From positions 1 through 13,364 of the forward strand of contig CAIVQM010000454.1 in assembly GCA_903908025.1 (NCBI GenBank): DNA of 13,364 nucleotides. The letters run 5' to 3'. This DNA is from an uncultured bacterium (lineage in GTDB: Bacteria > Actinomycetota > Actinomycetes > S36-B12). Below are positions 1-7,900 of the stretch, one piece after another (within the stretch, counting starts at the first letter, position 1; every line of letters starts with the position of its first letter). The notes beneath the pieces are model-generated. The model saw nothing but the letters and a program-made list of their open reading frames with translations. It was not told where the DNA came from and searched no databases. Position numbers and translations under genes: made by a program.

Positions 1-1701
1 CGATCCGGCGAGCGCCTCGGCGAGGAACGGGCTGACGGAACGCACCGCGCGGCCCCCCGGTTGACGGGCCCGCGCCCACGACAGGTGCAGGTGATCGGCT
101 GCGCGGGTGATCGCGACATACGCGAGGCGGCGCTCCTCCTCGACCTGCGCGGGCGTCTCGGCGTACTGCAGCGGCAGCAGGCCATCGCTGCACCCGACGA
201 CGAAGACGACCTTCCACTCGAGGCCCTTGGCCGAGTGGACGGATGCGAGCGAGACGCCATCGGCAACCGGGGCGTGCTGCAGATCGGCACGCGCATCGAG
301 CTCGGCGACGAACGCCGACAGGGAGTCTCCCAGCGATGCGGCAAGCTCGTCGGCAAGCGTGGCCAGCGCCGCGAGCGACTCCCATCGTTCGCGCACGGCA
401 CCAGCCGTGCGCGGCGCCTCGGGCGTCCAGCCTGCCGTGCCGAGCACCGCGCGCACCTCGTCGCCGAGTGCGCCCCCGCCTGCCTCGCCGCGGGCCGCTC
501 CGCGCAACCGGGTGACCGCCTCGCGGACCTCGGGACGATCGAAGAACCGCTCGGTGCCGCGCAGAACGACGGGAACGCCGGCCTCGGCGAATGCCTCCTC
601 CAGCGCCGCTGACTGCGCGTTGATGCGGAACAGCACCGCGATATCGCGCGCCGGCACACCGTCGCGGACGTACTGCCCAACGCGGCGGGCAACCTGCTCG
701 GCCTCCTCGACATCGTCGGGCCACACCTCGACCGTCGGCTCAGGACCTGCCGGTCGCTGCGAGCGCAGCACGAGCATCGTCGACGGATCCGAGGCCTTCG
801 AGATGACTGCATTCGCGAGAGTGACGATCTCGGGCGTGCATCGGTAGCAGCGCACGAGCCGCACCTCGGTGGCATCGGGGTAGGCCGTGCGGAAGGAGGT
901 CAGGTACGCGGGCGTGGCGCCCGTGAAGGTGTAGATGGTCTGGTTGGCATCGCCGACGACGCAGACGTCGTCGCGCTCACCGAGCCAGAGGCCGAGCAGC
1001 CGATGCTGCAACGGGTTGACGTCCTGGAACTCGTCGACGGTGAACCACCGGTAGGCCTGACGGATCTCGTCGGCGATGTCGGGGCGGTCCGCCAGCACGC
1101 CCGCGGTAACGAGCAGGACGTCCTCGAAGTCGAGCAGGCCGCGAGCGGTCTTGGCGTCCTCGTAGGCCGCCTGCACCTGCGCCACGCCCGCCGCATCGAC
1201 CGCGAGGCTGCGCGACACCTCGAGCGCCCGAACGCCGATGGCCGCCCCCGACAGGAAGTTCACCTTCGCCCATTCAAGGTCGGCCGACAGGTCGCGCACG
1301 GTGGCCGTGTCGGTCGGCAGCTTGCATCGGCTCGCTGCCTCTGCGACCAGCCGAGCCTTGCTGGGCAGGATGTCGGGGAAGTCGCCGCCGCTGAGGCGTG
1401 GCCAGAAGTAGCGCAACTGGCGTAGTGCGGCCGAGTGGAATGTGCGCACCTGCACGCCGTCGACACCGAGAACGCGCAGGCGGGAGCGCATCTCGCCAGC
1501 GGCGCGGGTCGTGAACGTGACCGCGAGGGTGCGGCGCGGATCGTGCTCGCCGGTTGCCGCGCCATGCGCGATGCGATGCGTGATGGCCCGCGTCTTGCCG
1601 GTGCCCGCGCCGGCCAGCACCACGACCGGCCCGTGCAGGGCCTCGGCCACCGCCCGCTGCTCGTCGTCGAGGCCCTCTAGCGGGCTCGGTCGGTCGGTCA
1701 T
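1..1701 (-). CDS. uvrD2: UvrD2-type superfamily 1 DNA helicase (partial, C-terminus beyond window)
   Basis: The frame is open from an ATG at 1701 to the window edge, giving 567 codons without a stop. It is an SF1A helicase that would use ATP to move 3' to 5' on single-stranded DNA in the cytoplasm during repair. Visible motifs: Q motif LDDEQRAV (11-18), Walker A GAGTGKTR (31-38), Walker B VDEFQD (222-227), motif III with GDANQTIYTFTGA, motif V with SVHSAKGLEW, and motif VI YVAITRA (from residue 528). The TFTGA form of motif III, the absence of long insertions and the divergent mycoredoxin gene all point to UvrD2 rather than UvrD1/PcrA. Mycobacterial UvrD2 is about 700 residues and ends in an HRDC domain plus a four-cysteine domain; these would lie outside the window, so their presence is unknown. 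Motif IV reads CYRC (285-288) where NYRS is usual. The upstream gap of 74 bases is shared with the divergent mrx1; I see no strong ribosome binding site. Confidence 0.93.
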   Translation of the reverse strand, partial: MTDRPSPLEGLDDEQRAVAEALHGPVVVLAGAGTGKTRAITHRIAHGAATGEHDPRRTLAVTFTTRAAGEMRSRLRVLGVDGVQVRTFHSAALRQLRYFWPRLSGGDFPDILPSKARLVAEAASRCKLPTDTATVRDLSADLEWAKVNFLSGAAIGVRALEVSRSLAVDAAGVAQVQAAYEDAKTARGLLDFEDVLLVTAGVLADRPDIADEIRQAYRWFTVDEFQDVNPLQHRLLGLWLGERDDVCVVGDANQTIYTFTGATPAYLTSFRTAYPDATEVRLVRCYRCTPEIVTLANAVISKASDPSTMLVLRSQRPAGPEPTVEVWPDDVEEAEQVARRVGQYVRDGVPARDIAVLFRINAQSAALEEAFAEAGVPVVLRGTERFFDRPEVREAVTRLRGAARGEAGGGALGDEVRAVLGTAGWTPEAPRTAGAVRERWESLAALATLADELAASLGDSLSAFVAELDARADLQHAPVADGVSLASVHSAKGLEWKVVFVVGCSDGLLPLQYAETPAQVEEERRLAYVAITRAADHLHLSWARARQPGGRAVRSVSPFLAEALAGS

Positions 1702-1763
1702 ATCGCGATGCTCGCATGTCGCCCTGACGGGGGCGCGATCGGGCGGCTGAGACGAAGTCGGGA

Positions 1764-1769
1764 TACCGT
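1764..1769 (+). promoter_or_regulatory. Candidate -10 element of mrx1 (leaderless)
   Basis: TACCGT fits the actinobacterial -10 consensus TAnnnT and ends six bases before the GTG at 1776. That spacing would put the transcript start on the first base of the start codon, giving a leaderless mRNA. This agrees with the lack of a Shine-Dalgarno sequence. No clear -35 box is seen. Inference from pattern and spacing only. Confidence 0.4.
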
Positions 1770-1775
1770 TCGACC

Positions 1776-2024
1776 GTGACCACCGAGACCGACGTGACCA
1801 TGTACAGCACCGTCTGGTGCGGCTACTGCCAGCGCCTGAAGGCCCAGATGACCCGAGAGGGCATCACCTTCACCGAGATCGACATCGAGGCCGACCCGCA
1901 GGCGGCGGCCTTCGTCGAGTCGGTCAACGGCGGCAACCAGACCGTCCCGACCGTGCTGTTCCCCGACGGCACGGCCGTCTCGAACCCGCCCATCGGCCGG
2001 GTCAAGGAACTCCTCGGCCGCTAG
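1776..2024 (+). CDS. mrx1: Mycoredoxin-1-like glutaredoxin
   Basis: This is an 82-residue glutaredoxin-fold protein with the active site WCGYC (Cys15 and Cys18) near the N-terminus, the cis-proline motif TVPT (Pro58) and a following PDG turn. The length and the VNGGN.TVPTV stretch match mycobacterial mycoredoxin-1. That cytoplasmic enzyme reduces mixed disulfides between proteins and mycothiol, with electrons from mycothiol and its disulfide reductase. The N-terminal cysteine would be the attacking one. The gene is divergent from uvrD2, the same arrangement I recall for Rv3198A next to Rv3198c. Two in-frame starts exist, GTG 1776 and ATG 1800. I chose 1776 because the ATG codes the residue directly before the first beta strand and would leave almost no N-terminus, and because a -10-like element sits at leaderless spacing before 1776. 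Mycothiol use is inferred from the family; a general thioredoxin-like role is the alternative. Confidence 0.9.
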   Translation: MTTETDVTMYSTVWCGYCQRLKAQMTREGITFTEIDIEADPQAAAFVESVNGGNQTVPTVLFPDGTAVSNPPIGRVKELLGR

Positions 2025-2064
2025 GTCGGACCGCCGCCACCGCGCATCGCCCAAACTCTCCCAG

Positions 2065-2070
2065 TACGGT
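2065..2070 (+). promoter_or_regulatory. Candidate -10 element of the lipoprotein gene
   Basis: TACGGT fits TAnnnT and lies in the 88-base gap after mrx1. A transcript would start near 2077 and carry a leader of about 36 bases that includes the Shine-Dalgarno sequence. An overlapping TACAAA at 2070-2075 is an alternative. No convincing -35 box is present, and read-through from mrx1 is equally possible. Confidence 0.3.
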
Positions 2071-2101
2071 ACAAATGCGGGCACTCGTCCGCCTGACTCG
2101 T

Positions 2102-2106
2102 GGGAG
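2102..2106 (+). promoter_or_regulatory. Shine-Dalgarno site of the DUF4333 lipoprotein
   Basis: GGGAG sits six bases before the GTG at 2113. It fixes that codon as the start, which also places the signal peptide and lipobox correctly. Confidence 0.6.
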
Positions 2107-2112
2107 ACCGAC

Positions 2113-2613
2113 GTGCGCCGAACCACCACATCCCTCCTCGCCCTCGTCCTGACAAGCGGGCTCCTCGTCACCGGCTGTTCCGCCAGCACCCTCGACGGAT
2201 CGTCCATGCAGGACGAGATCACCGCGCAGCTCGCCGAGCAGGTCGGCGGAACCTGGACCGTCGTCTGCCCAGGGGCCGAGCCCATCAAGACCGGCGGCAC
2301 GTTCACCTGCACCGCGACGGACTCGTCGGGCGTCGCCCAGACGGTCAACGTCACGCAGACCGATGACCAGGGCAACATCACCTGGGAGATCCCCAGCACC
2401 AACCTGGACACCGCGATCCTCGAGAGCGGCGTCACCGATGAGCTGGCCAAGCAGGTCGGCGGCACCTGGACCGTCGTCTGCCCCAAGGACATCGCAATCG
2501 AGAAGGACGGCAACTTCACCTGCGACGCGACCAGCGCGGACGGTCAGTCCGAGACCGTCAATGTCACGCAGAGCGACGACCAGGGCAACGTCACCTGGGA
2601 ACTGGCCTCGTAG
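2113..2613 (+). CDS. Secreted lipoprotein with two tandem DUF4333-like domains
   Basis: This 166-residue protein starts with a lipoprotein signal peptide: a charged MRR, a hydrophobic stretch (8-19) and the lipobox LVTGC. Cys22 would be lipidated and the protein anchored on the outer face of the membrane. The mature part is two copies of one module of about 60 residues, offset by exactly 71 residues. Each copy runs from a helix (EITAQLAEQ / VTDELAKQ), through GGTWTVVCP and FTC, to an NVTQ.DDQGN.TWE strand. Each holds two cysteines (Cys52/Cys66 and Cys123/Cys137), well placed for one disulfide per module outside the cell. The layout matches DUF4333, a small domain common in actinobacterial lipoproteins and without a known function. 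A single domain is, as far as I recall, the usual form. The gene follows mrx1 by 88 bases and converges on nudC with a 12-base gap. I do not assign a function. Confidence 0.85.
   Translation: MRRTTTSLLALVLTSGLLVTGCSASTLDGSSMQDEITAQLAEQVGGTWTVVCPGAEPIKTGGTFTCTATDSSGVAQTVNVTQTDDQGNITWEIPSTNLDTAILESGVTDELAKQVGGTWTVVCPKDIAIEKDGNFTCDATSADGQSETVNVTQSDDQGNVTWELAS
2240..2601 (+). repeat. Tandem internal duplication inside the lipoprotein gene (213-base offset)
   Basis: The stretch 2240-2270 recurs at 2453-2483 with 30 of 31 bases equal, and 2344-2388 recurs at 2557-2601 with about 40 of 45 equal. Both pairs have the same offset of 213 bases (71 codons). The near-identity at DNA level, including silent positions, indicates a fairly recent in-frame duplication or ongoing gene conversion. 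Confidence 0.85.
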
Positions 2614-2625
2614 CGGGACCGCGAC

Positions 2626-3573
2626 CTAGCGGGTCAGCGACCGCGACCACTCGCCGGGCAGTTCGGCGCCGTACCAGCGCTCGATCAGTCGACGAGCGAT
2701 CGAGATCGAGGGCGGCAGCCGTACCTCGCCGGCCGTGCAGGCCGCTACGAGTTCATCGCGCGTGAACCAGCGGGCCTCGACGATCTCCTCGCCGTCGACC
2801 TCGATCGTCGGGTCGTCCGTCCAGGCGTGATAGCCGAGCATCAGGGAGCACGGGAACGGCCAGGGCTGGCTGCCCAAGTACCGGATGCCGTCGAGACCGT
2901 CGCTGATCACGACGCCCGACTCCTCGCGGATCTCGCGTCGCACGGCCGCCTCGGCCGACTCCCCCGCCTCGACGAAGCCGGCCAGTGTCGAGAACGAGCC
3001 CTCGGCCCACCGGGCCTGTCGGCCCAGCAGCGCCCGGTCCTGCCGATCGAGCACGAGGACGATCACCGCAGGGTCGGTGCGTGGGAAGTGGTCGCTCTCG
3101 TCGGCCGGGCAGCGCCGCGACCAGCCGGCAGCGTGGAAGACGGTCTCCGTGCCGCACCGGGGGCACCGATGGTGCGTGCGGAGCCAGTTGTCGAGTGCGA
3201 CAGCAGTGACCATCAGGCCCGCATCGCGTCCATCGAGCTCTGCACCCACCTGACGCAGGTCGGCCCACGTCTCGTCATCGGGGGCGCGCTCCGATCCGTG
3301 GCGGGAGAAGTACGCAACACCGTCGGCATCGACCCCGAGCAGGGTGAGGTCGATGTCGGCCGCGACCTCGGACGCCGGGCTGAGGTCCAGTGCGACGGAA
3401 CCGTCGGCGTGTCGGAGGACACGAGCGCCTCCATCGCACACCAGCAGCACGCGCGACGTCGGATCGGCCCGGTGCGCGGCCAGCCAATGGGCATCGGCAC
3501 GCCACTCGGCGGCCCGGTCGACCTCCCCGCGGGCAAGGATCAGATTTCCGAGCAGTTCCCGATCCGCGTCCAT
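2626..3573 (-). CDS. nudC: NADH/NAD+ pyrophosphatase NudC (Nudix hydrolase)
   Basis: This 315-residue cytoplasmic enzyme is expected to split NADH or NAD+ into (N)MN(H) and AMP; NudC enzymes also remove NAD caps from RNA. The order is typical: a poorly conserved N-terminal domain, a zinc ribbon starting with CPRC (Cys137, Cys140, Cys155), the Nudix box at 199-221 (pattern G-x5-E-x7-REIREESGV), and SQPWPFPCS (235-243). The last motif separates NADH pyrophosphatases from other Nudix enzymes. The fourth zinc position, 14 residues after the usual spacing, is Asp158 instead of Cys. A GTG at 3615 would add 14 residues, but I prefer the ATG at 3573. It begins just before the first family-like stretch (LLGNLILARGEVDRA) and has a TAGGCT -10-like element at leaderless spacing. 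The gene converges on the lipoprotein gene and diverges from the acyltransferase. Position next to mrx1 and adnBA matches M. tuberculosis Rv3199c. Confidence 0.93.
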   Translation of the reverse strand: MDADRELLGNLILARGEVDRAAEWRADAHWLAAHRADPTSRVLLVCDGGARVLRHADGSVALDLSPASEVAADIDLTLLGVDADGVAYFSRHGSERAPDDETWADLRQVGAELDGRDAGLMVTAVALDNWLRTHHRCPRCGTETVFHAAGWSRRCPADESDHFPRTDPAVIVLVLDRQDRALLGRQARWAEGSFSTLAGFVEAGESAEAAVRREIREESGVVISDGLDGIRYLGSQPWPFPCSLMLGYHAWTDDPTIEVDGEEIVEARWFTRDELVAACTAGEVRLPPSISIARRLIERWYGAELPGEWSRSLTR

Positions 3574-3581
3574 GGTCAGCG

Positions 3582-3587
3582 AGCCTA
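3582..3587 (-). promoter_or_regulatory. Candidate -10 element of nudC (leaderless)
   Basis: Read on the minus strand this is TAGGCT, a TAnnnT match, eight bases before the ATG at 3573. It would give a transcript starting at or next to the start codon. It supports the ATG over the upstream GTG at 3615. No clear -35 box is visible. Confidence 0.35.
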
Positions 3588-3647
3588 ACCGGCTGCCGGG
3601 AACGCTGCGTGACACGATGACGACACCAACTTCCCTGGGGACTTTCT

Positions 3648-4961
3648 GTGAACGTGTTCATCCGCCAACTCACCGGCATTCGCTTCATCGCGGCCGCGTG
3701 GGTCCTGCTGTACCACCTGCAGGTGCCGCTGAACACCCTCCACCTGCTGGTCCCCGTCTTCTCCGACACGCTGCGCGTCGGCCGCCTCGGCGTCGACCTG
3801 TTCTTCGCGCTGTCGGGCTTCATCCTGACCCACACCTACATGCGGCGACTGGGTCCCGCGCTGCGGGTGCGCGGCACGATCGATTTCTGGTGGCTGCGGC
3901 TGGCCCGCATCTACCCCGTCCACCTCGTCATGCTGTTCATCGCCGGTGGTGCAGTCGTCGCTCAGGCGAAGGTCACCGGCGACGATCTGGACCGCGACTG
4001 GCTGAACCCCCTCGACTTCGTCAAGAACCTGCTGCTTGTGCAGGAGTGGGGCCCGGAGCCGCAGCGCGGCTGGAACTTCGTGGCGTGGTCGCTGTCGATG
4101 GAGTGGCTGGCATACCTGCTGTTCCCGCTGCTCGTGCTCCTGCTGATGCTGCTGCACCGCAAGGTCGCGACTCCACTCCTGGTCGTTGCCTGGGTCGTCG
4201 CCCTCACGCCGCTGGTCATCTACGGCCTGTCGACCGGCGACCCGTACTACACCGACAACTGGGGATCGACCTACCGGATCCTGACGGAGTTCACGGCCGG
4301 TGCTATCACCTACCTGATCGTGTGCCGCTTCCTGCCGGACGAACGCCTCTCCGAGCCGGCTACCCCACGCGTGGAACGCGTCGCGTCGATCCTCTCCGTC
4401 GTCCTGCCGCTCGCGGTCGTCGCGGGTGCGGTGTTCCTGGGCCAGTGGGGTCCGGCACAGCCGCCGCAGGTCGCCATCGACGGCGACGTCGAACCGCTGC
4501 CGCCGTACTACCACCTGCTGCTCGTACCGCTGCTGATCGCCTGGATCGGCTCGCTTGCGCTGTCGCGCCGCGGGCTGGCTCGCTTCCTGTCGACCAAGAC
4601 GCTCGTGCTGGGCGGCTTCATCTCGTACTCCCTCTACATGACCCACCTCGTGTGGTTCGGCCTGTGGCGCGCAGCGATGCGGGCACTGGGCATCGAGGGC
4701 GGACCGCTCTATGCCATCGCGTTCATCGTGCTGGTGGTCGGGGCCGTGGTGCTCGCCTGGCTCATGTGGCGACTCGTCGAGGAGCCCGCGCGCGAATGGA
4801 TGCGCGGTCTGGTGGGAGTGCGACGCAAGCCGACGGAGGAGGCCGGTGAGGCGATCGCGGAGACCGCCTCCGACGGCGACAGTGCGGAGCCGATCGACGT
4901 GGCCACCGCGCCCACCGATCCGTTCGTCGCCCAGGAGCAGGACCCCGACGGCACCACCTGA
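3648..4961 (+). CDS. Membrane acyltransferase, AT3 (OafA/YrhL) family
   Basis: A 437-residue polytopic membrane protein with about ten hydrophobic segments. The N-terminus LTGIRFIAAAWVLLYH (8-23) holds the Arg12 and His23 typical of the AT3 family. GRLGVDLFFALSGFIL (45-60), RIYP (87-90), SYSLYMTH (326-333) and the closing VEEPAR (from 377) also match. Members move acetyl or other acyl groups across the membrane onto cell-surface sugars, peptidoglycan or lipids; the acceptor cannot be told from sequence. After the last membrane segment a hydrophilic, acidic tail (about 384-437) replaces the SGNH esterase domain seen in some relatives. The start is a GTG with GGGGA (3637-3641) six bases upstream. 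The gene stands alone, divergent from nudC and converging on adnB with a 32-base gap. It occupies the place where M. tuberculosis has a potassium channel gene between nudC and adnB. Confidence 0.88.
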   Translation: MNVFIRQLTGIRFIAAAWVLLYHLQVPLNTLHLLVPVFSDTLRVGRLGVDLFFALSGFILTHTYMRRLGPALRVRGTIDFWWLRLARIYPVHLVMLFIAGGAVVAQAKVTGDDLDRDWLNPLDFVKNLLLVQEWGPEPQRGWNFVAWSLSMEWLAYLLFPLLVLLLMLLHRKVATPLLVVAWVVALTPLVIYGLSTGDPYYTDNWGSTYRILTEFTAGAITYLIVCRFLPDERLSEPATPRVERVASILSVVLPLAVVAGAVFLGQWGPAQPPQVAIDGDVEPLPPYYHLLLVPLLIAWIGSLALSRRGLARFLSTKTLVLGGFISYSLYMTHLVWFGLWRAAMRALGIEGGPLYAIAFIVLVVGAVVLAWLMWRLVEEPAREWMRGLVGVRRKPTEEAGEAIAETASDGDSAEPIDVATAPTDPFVAQEQDPDGTT

Positions 4962-4993
4962 GAACCCCCTCCCGCGCTCCCCCAGCCGCGTGG

Positions 4994-7900
4994 CTACTGG
5001 GCGAGGAGGAGGGCGAGCTCGGCGGAGGTGTCGGGACGGACGACCTCACCGGTGCCGACGATGACGAAGGCCGCGTCGACCTGCTCGACGGGAACGCCCA
5101 TCAATGCCGCCCAGGCCAGCCGGTAGAGCGCAAGCTGCATCGGATCGACGTTGCGCGCGGAGCCGGTCTTCCAGTCGATGACCTCGTAGCGGTCCGGCCC
5201 AGCCTCGAAGACCGCGTCGATGCGACCGTTGACGACACGACCGCCGACCAGCAGTGCGAACGGTGCCTCGACGGCCACCGGAGTCAGGTGTGCGTAGTCG
5301 CCACCCTCGAACGCGGCCTTGAGGGCAAGCAACTGATCGTCGCTGACGATTGCCGCATCGGCGGCACCCGGCAGGTCGTCCGGATCGAGCAGTGACTGCT
5401 GACCGAACCGTGTCTCGACCCAGGCATGGAACTGCGTGCCACGTCGAGCCGCCGGCGCGGGCGCATGCGGCATCGGCCGCGCAAGGTCCAGGGCCACCGC
5501 ATCGGGATCGGCCAGCGCACGCATGAGCAGACTCGCCGACACGGAGTCGGGCAGTCGGACGATCCGCTCGCGAACGTGCCGCGAACGAGCCTCCTCGATG
5601 AGCGCGGCACTGAGCAGGTCCCATCGCGCGACAGTGGCGACATCGGCCGCGGCAACACCGGAAGGTGCGGTCGCTTCCGGTTCGAGACCGGGGATGGACG
5701 GCTGGTGCGAGGAGACGTCGGATACCTCCTGCGCCAACTGCCGCAGGGCAGCCAGCCGACCCGGATCCGGTACGGCAGGCCACGGCACGGGGATGGCCGA
5801 CACCTGGGCCTCGGGGTTCACCTCGTCGTCGGCGGGCGCCGGCGCCCAGTGCACGACCTCGCCGAGGCCGTCGTTGCAGGCCTCGAAGATGGTGGTGAGG
5901 AAGGCGTCGGGCCCGCGTGGCCTCGCCTGCGAGGGACCCCACCAGTGCCCGGACACCGCCAGTCCGCGCTCAGCGCGGGTGAAGGCGACGTACGCCAGCC
6001 GCTGGTTCTCCAGCTCGACGAGTTCCTTGAGCGCCACCTTGTACTCGTCGAAGTCCTTCTTCCGCGGACTCTCACCGAGGATCGGGAACGAGTCCAGGTC
6101 GTCGGTGCAGTCATCGCGCAGCGGCCACGGCACGGTGCGGGCACTGGTCGGCCAGGCCGGGCGGCCGCGACCGCCGGGGAAGGCTCCCCGCGACACGAAC
6201 GGGACGAACACGTAGCCGAACTCCAGGCCCTTGGCCTTGTGCACGGTGAGCAACTGGACGGCATCGGCCGGTCCGGCCACGTCGAGCTCGAGGTCGATGT
6301 CGAACCGCTCGGCGTCACGCAGCCGACTGAGGAAGGCGCCAAGGGTCAGCCGACCATCGAGCTCGGTGAAATCGGCAGCCAGGTCGAGGAACGCGTGCAG
6401 GGCGTGCTGCTGCTGGCTGGCCACGCCGGGCGCGCCAAGTGACGCCTCGACCTCGAGGCCGGTCGTGCGCATGATCCGCAGCAGCAGCTCGGGCAACGGC
6501 TCGCCGGTGTGCCCGCGCAGCATGCGCAGCTCGGCCGCCAACGACGCGAACCGCTCGATCGCCGCGTCCGAGTAGTGGCTCAGATCGCCGAGATCGTCGA
6601 GGGCCTCGGTGAGCGAGACCGCCTCAACGATGTCGGTCCCGGACACCGCATCGTCGAGAGCCTGCGCAATGGTCTCCTGCGCGGAGCGATGACGGCCACC
6701 GGCGAGGCGCGCGGCCCGCGTGCCCAGGGCGGCGAGGTCGCGCGCACCTATCCGCCAGCGCGGACCCGCAGCCAGCCGCACGAAGGCGGGGTTCGCGGTC
6801 GGGTCGTGTAGCACCTCGAGCATGCTGCGCAGGTCGATGACCGCCGGCTGCGCCAGCAGTGCGGCCGCGCCGACGAGTTGTGTGGGGATACCGCGTCGCC
6901 GGAGCGCGGCGTCGACCACCACCAGGTCGCGGCCCGTGGCCGCCAGCACCGCGATATCGCGCCACCGGATACCGGGCTCGCCGCGGCTACCGGCATGCGT
7001 CCGGTCGATCTCGTGAACGAGCCAGTCGACCTCGGCCGAGTAGGTCTCGAACAGCGCGCACGACACCGCCCCGGTGCCCTTGCCGTTGTCGCCCGGCTGC
7101 AATGGCTCGACGCCGGAATGCACCGTGCGCAGGTGCGCAGATGTGCGGTTGGCGATCTCGAGGATGCGGGGGCCCGATCGACGGTTCTGCGAGAGCACGA
7201 AGCGGGCGGCCACCGCATCACCGGCCGGCGGGAAGTGCACCGGGAAGTTCTCGATGTTGTCGACGCTGGCACCGCGCCAGCCGTAGATCGCCTGACACGG
7301 GTCGCCGACCGCCATGACGGCATGCCCGTCGCCGAAGATCCGCTGGAGCAGCATGCGCTGTGCGATCGAGGTGTCCTGGTACTCGTCGAGCAGCACAATC
7401 CGGTACCGCGCCCGCAGGTCGGCCACTACATCGGGGAAGCGCTCGACGATCTCACCGGCAAGGCGGATCTGGTCGGCGAAGTCGACGACATCGCGTGCGG
7501 CCTTCTCGGCTCGCCATTCAGTGACGAGCCCGGCGAGCACCGCCCGCTGACCGGAGGCCGACAGCATGTCGTCGCCGGTGTTCTGCAGTGGCTCGACGGA
7601 GCGCAGCATCGCGACCATGTCGTCGTCGAACCTCGCTAGCTGCTCCGGCGAGATGGCCAGTTCGGTGAGCTCGTCGTCGAGGCTGAGCAGATCACCGGTG
7701 ATGTCGACGGGTGACCGGCCGATGCCGGCCAGCGGCAGCGCGGACCGGCAGACGACGCGATACGCCAACTGCTGCCGGGCACCGTCGGTGAGCATCGTCG
7801 CGCCCGGCTCGCGGCCCAGCCGGATGCCGTGCTCCGCAAGGATGCGAGCCGAGAAGGCGTGGTAGGTCAGCACCTGCGGCTCCCCGATCGGGTCGCCGTC

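Noticed and set aside
1698..2519. A 273-codon minus-strand frame across mrx1 and the lipoprotein
   Set aside because: It covers the whole mrx1 gene with its WCGYC site and most of the lipoprotein with its signal peptide, both better supported on the plus strand. Its own repeats only mirror the duplicated modules.
2614..2642. Possible terminator between the convergent lipoprotein and nudC genes
   Set aside because: Only a four-pair stem (GGTC/GACC, 2632-2642) inside the nudC end is visible, with no T run; too weak to call.
3574..3615. Upstream GTG start (3615) for nudC
   Set aside because: It adds 14 residues without family resemblance, and the nearest purine-rich site is about 14 bases away, too far for good initiation. 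Kept only as an alternative.
3585..4646. A 353-codon open frame antisense to the acyltransferase
   Set aside because: The product is Gln/Arg/Asp-rich and low in hydrophobic order, as expected for the shadow of a membrane protein gene. The plus-strand frame has clear AT3 motifs.
4962..5001. Possible hairpin terminator between the convergent acyltransferase and adnB genes
   Set aside because: CCCAG at 4981-4985 can pair with CTGGG at 4997-5001, but the stem is only five pairs, includes the adnB stop codon and has no T run.
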